DNA from: DASPKO01 sp035628055
GTDB taxonomy: Bacteria > Planctomycetota > Phycisphaerae > Phycisphaerales > UBA1924
Direction: 5' to 3'
Length of the DNA: 15,104 nucleotides
Assembly: GCA_035628055.1 (NCBI GenBank)
Contig: DASPKO010000144.1
Coordinates: forward strand, 1-15,104
In this document: positions 7,425 to 12,901 of the stretch, piece by piece
Numbering within the stretch: the first letter of the stretch is position 1
How the letters are laid out: each line of letters starts with the position of its first letter
The notes under the pieces: model-generated
Told to the model about the DNA's origin: nothing
Databases searched by the model: none
The model's input: the letters and a program-made list of their open reading frames with translations, nothing else
Made by a program: the position numbers and the translations under genes

Positions 7425-7507
7425 CTGCCCCTTATTGAGAGACGGGGGCCTCAACGACCGGACGCCCCGTCACGCCCTGCTCGTGCCGGGGCGTTCGTTT
7501 TTTTTTT
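7425..7507 (+). ncRNA. candidate small RNA or attenuator leader
   Basis: A transcript from the promoter at 7390-7419 would be about 80 nt and end at the T10 terminator. It has four segments that can pair in alternative ways: GCCCC (7427-7431) with GGGGC (7445-7449); GACGGGG (7441-7447) with CCCCGTC (7465-7471); and ACGCCCCG (7462-7469) with CGGGGCGT (7487-7494). The middle pairing excludes both others, which is the logic of an attenuator. If transcription starts further upstream, a six-codon frame (ATG 7418 to TGA 7438, MSPAPY) could be a leader peptide. The next gene starts 109 nt after the T-run. I do not recognise a known RNA family, and no SRP, 6S or riboswitch core is visible. A stand-alone small RNA and a read-through switch are both possible. 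Confidence 0.4.
7462..7507 (+). terminator. strong intrinsic terminator
   Basis: An 8-bp perfect stem ACGCCCCG (7462-7469) / CGGGGCGT (7487-7494) with a further inner CACG/CGTG pairing (7471-7474, 7482-7485) is followed by TCG and ten T residues (7498-7507). It is the longest T-run in the window. Confidence 0.85.
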
Positions 7508-7616
7508 GCACACCTGGCGGATGACCCAACCATTCGGCGCGCCGGCCCGCAAGCCCGGTCGGGTGCAGGTTCCTCGCCCGGCGGCGCACCCGGGGACCAC
7601 GCACGTAGAGTCCTCT

Positions 7617-7886
7617 ATGCCGATCTACGAATATGTCTGCGAAGAAGACGGCGAGGTGATCGAGCTGCTGCGCCCGGTGGCCCAGGCGGACGACCCGGTC
7701 CAGGACGCCAGCGGGCGCGGACGGACCTTCCGCCGCCGGCAGTCGACGTTCGCCTCGCACGGCGGCAACGGAGCCGGGGGCGCCGGCGCGGCCCGCGGGG
7801 GCGCCGGCCTGCCGATCGGCGGCGGATGTTGCCCCTGCGGCAAGACGCGCGGCGGGTGCGGGGGCGGTGGGGCGGGGGCGGGTTGA
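7617..7886 (+). CDS. FmdB-like putative regulatory protein with degenerate zinc ribbon
   Basis: This 89-residue protein opens with the family signature MPIYEYVCEEDGEVIELL. FmdB-type proteins normally carry a C-x2-C ... C-P-x-C-G zinc ribbon. Here only Cys8 remains: position 11 is Asp, and the second pair is replaced by the segment QDASGRGRTFRRRQSTFAS. A Gly/Ala-rich linker leads to a separate C-terminal cysteine group, Cys71, 72, 74 and 81 (CCPCGKTRGGC), which might bind metal by itself. Family members are often called formamidase regulators, but their function is not established. The frame runs back to 7506, but the conserved MPIYEY fixes the start at 7617. There is no Shine-Dalgarno sequence; TAGAGT lies 5 nt before the ATG. 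It may be cotranscribed with the peptidase 55 nt downstream. Confidence 0.8.
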   Translation: MPIYEYVCEEDGEVIELLRPVAQADDPVQDASGRGRTFRRRQSTFASHGGNGAGGAGAARGGAGLPIGGGCCPCGKTRGGCGGGGAGAG

Positions 7887-7941
7887 GGGCGGGGAGAAGC
7901 GAGCCGACCGCCCGGGTCGGGCTCGCCCGTAGACTGCGCGC

Positions 7942-9420
7942 ATGGTGCACTCACAGGTGGCGTGGGCCGGGCTGGCCGCGGGCTTGGCGACTCTGACCGC
8001 CAGCGGCCAGGGTCCCGGCGGGCGCGCCCCGGGAGGGGCCTCTCCTCCGGCGATGCCGGCGGAGGTGGCGCGGAGCATCGACGCCGCCCAAGTGCGCCGC
8101 GACGTCGACGCGCTGGCGGGCTTCGGCACGCGGCACACGATGTCGGAGACCGAGTCGCCGACGCGCGGGATCGGGGCGGCGCGACGGTGGCTCAAGGCCG
8201 AGTTCGAGCGTGCCGCCGCCGCCAGCGGCGGGCGGATGGAAGTGACGTTCGAGGAGTTCGAGGTGCCTCCTGGGGGGCCGGGGTCGCGCACGCCCGAGGG
8301 GGCCAAGGTGGTGAACGTGGTCGCCGTGCTGCGCGGCACGTCCGAGGCCGCGATGGGCAAGGGGATGGGGCGGCGGTACTACGTCGTCGGGCATTACGAC
8401 ACGCGGAACAGCGGGGCCCTGGACGTGAGCGCCGACGCGCCGGGGGCGAACGACGACGCCTCGGGGACGGCGGTGGTGCTGGCCTGCGCGCGCGCCCTGG
8501 CCGCCCGCCCGGCCGAGGCGACGATCGTCTTCCTGTGCACCGCGGGCGAGGAGCAGGGGCTGCTGGGCGCCAAGCTGCACGCCGAGCAGGCCGCCGCCAG
8601 CGGGGTCCCGATCCTGGGCGTGCTGAGCAACGACATCGTGGGCGACCCGACGGCGCCGGCGGGCTTCCCGGCGACGCCCGCGGCGCGGTCCCTGGTTCGG
8701 GTCTTCTCCGAGGGGATCCCGCGGAACGCGACGGCCGAGGGGTTGGCCAAGATCCGGAGCCTCGCCGCCGAGGGCGACTCGCCCAGCCGCGCGCTGGCGC
8801 GGTACGTGGAGGACGTGGGCCGGGCCTACGACCTGGCGGTGAAGGCCCGGCTGGTCTGGCGCCCCGACCGGTTCCTCCGCGGCGGTGATCACTCCGCATT
8901 CAACGAGGCCGTGGTGCGCGAGGCCACCTGGCCGCGGTTCGCATGGGCGGGATGGACGGGCTATCCGGCCGTGCGCTTCACGGAGCTGGACGAGGACTAC
9001 TCGCGGCAGCATCAGACCCCGCGCATTGAGACGGGCGCGGACGGACGGCCGGTCCAGTTCGGCGACCTGCCGGAGTACGTGGACGCCGAGTACGTCGCGG
9101 ACGTCGCCCGGCTGAACGCGGCGGCGCTGGCCTGCCTGGCCAACGCCCCCACGCCGCCAGCGAATGTAAGAATCATCACCGCCGAGCTGACCAACACCAC
9201 GACCCTGCGCTGGGAGGCGAGCCCGGAGGCCGACGTGGCGGGGTACGAGGTCGTGTGGCGCGAGACCACCAGCGCCCGGTGGGAGCACGCCCGCGACGCG
9301 GGGGCGGCTCTGGAAGCGACGATCGAGCTGAGCAAGGACGACTATTTCTTCGGCGTGCGGGCGTACGACCGGGACGGGTACCGGAGCCCGGTGGTATTCG
9401 CTGGCGCCGCGGCGCGCTGA
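7942..9420 (+). CDS. exported M28-family zinc aminopeptidase with FN3-like C-terminal domain
   Basis: This 492-residue protein has an N-terminal signal sequence (AWAGLAAGLATLTASGQ). The M28 peptidase core carries all expected two-zinc ligands: His151 (GHYDTR), bridging Asp171 (GANDDASGT), Glu204 with catalytic base Glu203 (TAGEEQG), Asp231 (SNDIVG) and His317 (GGDHSAFNE). M28 enzymes remove N-terminal residues from peptides outside the cytoplasm, so the protein probably serves nutrient scavenging. Residues about 405-490 form a fibronectin type III-like module (TTTLRWEASPEADVAGYEVVWR ... YFFGVRAYDRDGYRSP), a common accessory domain in secreted hydrolases. The start ATG lacks a Shine-Dalgarno sequence, but TAGACT ends 6 nt before it, as in a leaderless gene. 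The ligand set is complete, so activity is expected. Confidence 0.92.
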   Translation: MVHSQVAWAGLAAGLATLTASGQGPGGRAPGGASPPAMPAEVARSIDAAQVRRDVDALAGFGTRHTMSETESPTRGIGAARRWLKAEFERAAAASGGRMEVTFEEFEVPPGGPGSRTPEGAKVVNVVAVLRGTSEAAMGKGMGRRYYVVGHYDTRNSGALDVSADAPGANDDASGTAVVLACARALAARPAEATIVFLCTAGEEQGLLGAKLHAEQAAASGVPILGVLSNDIVGDPTAPAGFPATPAARSLVRVFSEGIPRNATAEGLAKIRSLAAEGDSPSRALARYVEDVGRAYDLAVKARLVWRPDRFLRGGDHSAFNEAVVREATWPRFAWAGWTGYPAVRFTELDEDYSRQHQTPRIETGADGRPVQFGDLPEYVDAEYVADVARLNAAALACLANAPTPPANVRIITAELTNTTTLRWEASPEADVAGYEVVWRETTSARWEHARDAGAALEATIELSKDDYFFGVRAYDRDGYRSPVVFAGAAAR

Positions 9421-9463
9421 GCCGGGCGCGGTCGTGCGGGTCGACGTCGGGCAACGCCCCGCG

Positions 9464-9514
9464 AGCTTTGCAAGCTGGGGGGGGTGTTCTTTTATCTTTC
9501 GTTTTCTTAGAAAA
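9464..9514 (+). promoter_or_regulatory. AT-rich control region upstream of the Cys-rich/MauE-pilin operon
   Basis: This 158-nt gap contains one of the most AT-rich stretches of the window (9485-9518). A candidate promoter is TTGCAA (9468-9473), a 16-nt spacer and TTTTAT (9490-9495). Its -35 lies inside the palindrome AGCTT-TGC-AAGCT (9464-9476), and a second palindrome TTTTC-TTA-GAAAA (9502-9514) sits at the predicted start of transcription. Both are plausible operator sites. The leader to the first gene would be about 75 nt. Confidence 0.4.
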
Positions 9515-9578
9515 AACAGTTCGCTTCGCTCGGGCGGGGTGGTTAGGCTGACCGGGGGCGGTTCTACGAAAGGCACTT

Positions 9579-9845
9579 ATGACGCGTTGTCATCTCCCGC
9601 GGCCTCGGGCGCTCTCGCTGGCGGGCGCGGTCGTTGCGGTCGCGGCCTCCATCGTGCTGGCGGGCGGGCCCGAGTCGCACCAGTGCACCTGCTCCTACGT
9701 GAAGTGCAACAGCATCATCACCTGTCCGACCGGGGAGACGTGCTGTTGCTGCAGCACCGATGGCGGCGCCTGGTCCTGCCGGTGCACCACCGCCACGTTC
9801 GACTGCCTGACGCAGTTGCCACCCAACACCACCTGCAACGACTGA
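9579..9845 (+). CDS. small exported cysteine-rich protein (12 Cys in the mature part)
   Basis: This 88-residue protein has a basic start (HLPRPR), a hydrophobic core (LAGAVVAVAASIVLA) and a likely signal peptidase site near Ala28. The predicted mature part of about 60 residues holds 12 cysteines, at 36, 38, 43, 49, 55-58, 67, 69, 76 and 86, including a run of four (CCCC). That is about one residue in five, enough for six disulfides. The start is supported by AAAGG 5 nt upstream of the ATG. I do not recognise the family. It is the first gene of a tight operon with a membrane protein and a MauE-pilin fusion. I infer a disulfide-locked periplasmic or surface peptide, possibly a ligand, cap, toxin-like or metal-binding peptide; the sequence does not decide which. 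Confidence 0.75.
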   Translation: MTRCHLPRPRALSLAGAVVAVAASIVLAGGPESHQCTCSYVKCNSIITCPTGETCCCCSTDGGAWSCRCTTATFDCLTQLPPNTTCND

Positions 9846-9849
9846 TCCC

Positions 9850-10752
9850 ATGAGGCAGCATTGGCGATGGCTGAGCGTGCTCGCCGTCCTGGGGTGCGGG
9901 CTGGCGCTCGCCCTGTGGCGGGCGGGCATCTTTCGTGATCGCTCGGCCGAGGCGTCGGAGGCGGCCGCGGCGGAGGCCCAGGCGCATGAGGCCGTGCGCC
10001 ACGGGCAGGAGGCCTACCGGGCGCTCCGCACGGTTCGCATCGCCGAGCTGGGATCGGTGGAGCGCGTGCGCGACACGCTCGAGGAAGCTACGGTGGGGAG
10101 CGGTTCTCGCGATCCCGGTGCGCTGCGTGCCGACCGTGATGCCCTGCTCCAGCACGCCGCGGAGTTCCTGCACCACCGCTTCGGCCAGGGCTCGGTCGCG
10201 GTGTACCGGCAATGGCGCACGGGTCGCGGCTATGCCTTTCTCAGCCCGGGCGACCCCGACTTTGCCGACGCCGCGATCCCGCTCCATTACAAGCTCTTCA
10301 CGGGCAAGGTATACCCCGGCGACGAGCGTCTGGACGAGGTTCACGACGAGCTGTGGGAGACGTCGCTCACGCGGCGCGACAACGGATGGCTCGTCGTGGA
10401 GCTCGCCGCGGAGCCGGCCGGCCTGACCGTGGTGTTCGGCGAGATCGCCGCCGAGAGTCCTGGCACCTGGCCCGCGCTCAAGGGCCACCTGGATGTGAAG
10501 ACCTGGCACGGCGTGCACGGGGGCGGGCACCGGAGCTGGTGGATTCCCCCGGGAGGGGCGTGTCACGCGCAGTTGGCGCGGCACCGGAGCCTCCGCGTCG
10601 CCTGCGTGGGCGCGGTCGTCGGGTTCGAGCGCGGCGACCGTTACCCGCTGCGGCTGATGTTCTTCCAGACGCCCGGCGACGGGCGATGGTGGCTCGAGGC
10701 GGTGCAGACGCTCAACGCGCCAGAGGAACGCTTCAAAATCCTGGAGTTCTAA
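9850..10752 (+). CDS. membrane-anchored protein of unknown function
   Basis: This 300-residue protein starts 4 nt after the Cys-rich gene's stop, so translation is probably coupled; no Shine-Dalgarno sequence is visible. Residues about 7-25 (LSVLAVLGCGLALALWRAG) form a membrane anchor. The V-L-G-C at 13-16 is a poor lipobox, and hydrophobic residues continue after it, so a transmembrane helix is more likely than a lipoprotein. An Ala/Glu-rich helix (about 32-55) precedes a globular extracytoplasmic domain rich in Trp, His and Tyr (VYRQWRTGRGYAF, KTWHGVHGGGHRSWW, GRWWLEAVQT). I do not recognise the family or any catalytic motif. Its position between a cysteine-rich peptide and a redox-pilin fusion suggests a partner or binding protein for the same product. 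Confidence 0.75.
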   Translation: MRQHWRWLSVLAVLGCGLALALWRAGIFRDRSAEASEAAAAEAQAHEAVRHGQEAYRALRTVRIAELGSVERVRDTLEEATVGSGSRDPGALRADRDALLQHAAEFLHHRFGQGSVAVYRQWRTGRGYAFLSPGDPDFADAAIPLHYKLFTGKVYPGDERLDEVHDELWETSLTRRDNGWLVVELAAEPAGLTVVFGEIAAESPGTWPALKGHLDVKTWHGVHGGGHRSWWIPPGGACHAQLARHRSLRVACVGAVVGFERGDRYPLRLMFFQTPGDGRWWLEAVQTLNAPEERFKILEF

Positions 10753-10754
10753 CA

Positions 10755-11963
10755 GTGCACGGGCGGACCGAGACACGGATGACGCGGGTTCTGCTTGGGG
10801 CCCTGCTCGGCGGCGTCTTCCTGTGGGCGGGGGTCCACAAGTGCCTCGAGCCGCTCGCTTTCTCCAGGGTGGTTCTTTATCTGATGCCGGACGGACTGCG
10901 GAGCGCTCCGCACGCGCTCGGCCTGGGTATCGGCCTGGCGATGCTGGAGCTCGCGCTTGGCATGGGCATCCTGCTCTGGCCCAGGAAGAAGTGCGTGCTG
11001 GCGGCCGCCCTGATCCTTTTTGGCGGTTTCGGACTCGTGCTCGGATACCTCGCCGCCTCGGCGGGAGCGCCGAGCTGCGGGTGCCTGAGCCTGGTGATGC
11101 TGGGTCACGGCCCCACCGATGCGGCGCTCGGGCTGCTGCGCAACGCGGGCCTCGCCTGGATCGCATGCTGCCTGCTGCGCTGGAGGGACGAGGAGCCGGT
11201 GACTGGCGCGCGGTCCGTCGGGGTGGCCGCGCTCCCCGCGGGCCGGGCCTTCACGCTGGTGGAGCTTCTCGTGGTCGTGCTGGTGGCGGGGGTGCTCCTG
11301 GCCCTGGCGCTGCCGGGGCTGCGGGAGGGTCGTGAGGCCGGGCGTGCCGCCAAGACGGCCTCGACGTGCCGGCAGGTCGGCACCGCGTTGGGGCTGTACT
11401 GTCAGGCGCACCAGGAAGGCTTTCCATATTTCGGCACTCCGGGCGACCCTCTGGGTCCGATCGTCGTCCGGGGCGTGAGGCTCCCGCAGAGCTACTTCAA
11501 GTCGCAGCGCTGGTACTGGATCAGCGCCGTGGTGCCGGAGTACCTCGAGATGCCGGTTGCGAAGCTGGACGACGGGACGCAGGCCTATCTGGAGGAGATG
11601 CGCGGGCCCGAATGGAGAGGGGTCTTTGCCTCGCACTTCAATCTGAGCTCGACGGTCTTCGCGGAATGGCGGTACTGGCGGAGCGGGCCGGCCGAGATGT
11701 GGAACGACCCGACACATCTGCATCAGACGCGGACCACAGACGTCGCCCACCCTGGACGCAAGGGCCTCGTGCTCACGTACCTGACGGGCCACGGCGGCCC
11801 CCCGCCCAGCACCCGGGTGTTCCCGGTCTTCATGGCAGACGGCTCCGTGCGGGCCCCCGCGCGGTCCGAGTTCGAGACCGGGCGCGCGGTCGAGCGGCCC
11901 TTCGGGGCCGTCCCGTGCGCGGTCGATTCGACTCTGGAGGGCCTGGCGGGGTGGGACTTCTAG
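10755..11963 (+). CDS. MauE/DoxX-type redox membrane domain fused to a type II/IV pseudopilin
   Basis: One open frame of 402 residues holds two complete modules. Residues about 12-143 have four membrane helices and the C108-G-C110 motif (GAPSCGC), as in MauE/DoxX redox-associated proteins that support disulfide formation. After a short polar linker (RWRDEEPVTGARS), the prepilin signature GRA-FTLVELLVV appears: predicted cleavage after Ala165, Phe166 as +1, Glu170 as +5. A pilin-like domain of 237 residues follows and ends with VFMADGSVR, resembling the planctomycete H-x-DG prepilin ending, here with a longer spacing. Four helices put the linker in the cytoplasm, the side where prepilin peptidase cuts. 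The start is GTG 10755, 2 nt after the previous stop, with GGAG 8 nt upstream; ATG 10779 is an alternative. Internal GTGs at 11200 and 11221 could start a separate pilin, but no stop codon separates the parts. Confidence 0.8.
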   Translation: MHGRTETRMTRVLLGALLGGVFLWAGVHKCLEPLAFSRVVLYLMPDGLRSAPHALGLGIGLAMLELALGMGILLWPRKKCVLAAALILFGGFGLVLGYLAASAGAPSCGCLSLVMLGHGPTDAALGLLRNAGLAWIACCLLRWRDEEPVTGARSVGVAALPAGRAFTLVELLVVVLVAGVLLALALPGLREGREAGRAAKTASTCRQVGTALGLYCQAHQEGFPYFGTPGDPLGPIVVRGVRLPQSYFKSQRWYWISAVVPEYLEMPVAKLDDGTQAYLEEMRGPEWRGVFASHFNLSSTVFAEWRYWRSGPAEMWNDPTHLHQTRTTDVAHPGRKGLVLTYLTGHGGPPPSTRVFPVFMADGSVRAPARSEFETGRAVERPFGAVPCAVDSTLEGLAGWDF

Positions 11964-12094
11964 GGTCGGGCCACGGCGGGCGGGCGCCAGAGGTACAGTT
12001 GGCGGACCGTGTCGTGCGGGGTGGGTGCTGGACCAGGGCGCGTCCCGCGGCAGCGCCAGGCCCGCGGCGGGCCGGCGTCACCAGGAGCCAACCC

Positions 12095-12895
12095 ATGCCA
12101 AGCCAGGCCGACGTCATCGACTTTGAGATCATCGGCGAGGACTTGCAGGCGATCATCGTGACGCTCGACCCGGGCGAGGCCGTGGTGGCCGAGGCCGGCG
12201 CCATGATGTACATGGAGGAGGGGATCGAGATGGGGACCCAGCTCTCGCTGCGCGAGGGCAAGGGGGTCTTTGGGAAGCTGCTGGATGCGGGCAAGCGGGT
12301 GCTGGTGGGGGAGTCGTTCTTCATCACGATGTTCGGGAACAACGCGGGCCAGCGTCGCGACGTGGCCTTCGCGGCGCCGTACCCGGGGCGGGTGGTCCCG
12401 CTGGAGCTTGGCGACCACGGCGGGACGCTGCTGTGCCAGAAGGACTCGTTCCTGTGCGCGGCGCGCGGCATCGACATCGGGATCGCCTTCACGCGCCGGA
12501 TCGGCACGGGGCTGTTCGGCGGCGAGGGGTTCATCCTTCAGAAGCTCACCGCGCCGGGCGGGCGCGGCCAGGCCTTCCTGCACGCCGGGGGCACGATCCT
12601 GAGCCGGCGGCTGGAGCGCGGCGAGACCCTGCGCGTGGATACGGGCTGCCTGGTGGCCTTCGAGCCCTCGGTCGACTACGACATCCAGATGGTGCCGGGG
12701 ATCCGCAACAAGATCTTCGGGGGCGAGGGATTGTTCTTTGTGCGGCTGACCGGCCCGGGGACGGTGTGGCTGCAGACGCTCCCCTTCTCGCGGCTGGCCG
12801 ACCGCGTGATCGCCTCGGCGCCCACCAGCGGCGGGCGGAGCGTGGGGGAGGGCTCCATCCTCGGCGGGCTGGGGCGGATCCTCGACGGGGACTAA
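12095..12895 (+). CDS. TIGR00266/AIM24 family protein
   Basis: This 266-residue protein matches the TIGR00266 (AIM24-like, tryptophan RNA-binding attenuator-like fold) family throughout: IVTLDPGEAVVAEAGAMMYMEEGIEM near the N-terminus, GESFFITMFGN in the middle, then FGGEGFILQKLTAPG, RVDTGCLVAFEPSVDYDIQMVPG and FGGEGLFFVRLTGPGTVWLQTLPFSRLADRV. Length is typical and there is no signal peptide, so it is cytoplasmic. The biochemical role of the family in bacteria is not settled. The start ATG has AGGAG 7 nt upstream. A GC-rich hairpin, GGCCCG-CGG-CGGGCC (12059-12073), ends just before this ribosome site. It is followed after 6 nt by the HEAT-repeat gene, so the two are probably one operon. Confidence 0.9.
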   Translation: MPSQADVIDFEIIGEDLQAIIVTLDPGEAVVAEAGAMMYMEEGIEMGTQLSLREGKGVFGKLLDAGKRVLVGESFFITMFGNNAGQRRDVAFAAPYPGRVVPLELGDHGGTLLCQKDSFLCAARGIDIGIAFTRRIGTGLFGGEGFILQKLTAPGGRGQAFLHAGGTILSRRLERGETLRVDTGCLVAFEPSVDYDIQMVPGIRNKIFGGEGLFFVRLTGPGTVWLQTLPFSRLADRVIASAPTSGGRSVGEGSILGGLGRILDGD

Positions 12896-12901
12896 GGGCC
12901 C

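Larger units (their letters stand above)
7329..7527 (+). repeat. imperfect direct repeat flanking the small-RNA locus
   Basis: GCACAACCTGGCG followed by GACCC (7329-7349) recurs as GCACACCTGGCG followed by GACCC (7508-7527), 179 nt apart. The copies flank the promoter-terminator unit at 7390-7507. The match is short and may be chance; it could also be the scar of a small duplication or insertion. Confidence 0.3.

Noticed and set aside
7425..7507. known RNA families (SRP RNA, 6S, riboswitch) for the small transcript
   Set aside because: No GGAAGC-type SRP core, 6S bubble or known riboswitch motif could be seen by eye.
7951..9576. 541-codon open frame on the minus strand
   Set aside because: It is antisense to the M28 peptidase, whose zinc ligands are all in the plus-strand frame.
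10504..10520. TGGCAC with a following GC, as a sigma-54 promoter
   Set aside because: It lacks the TTGCA element at the right distance and lies inside a coding region.
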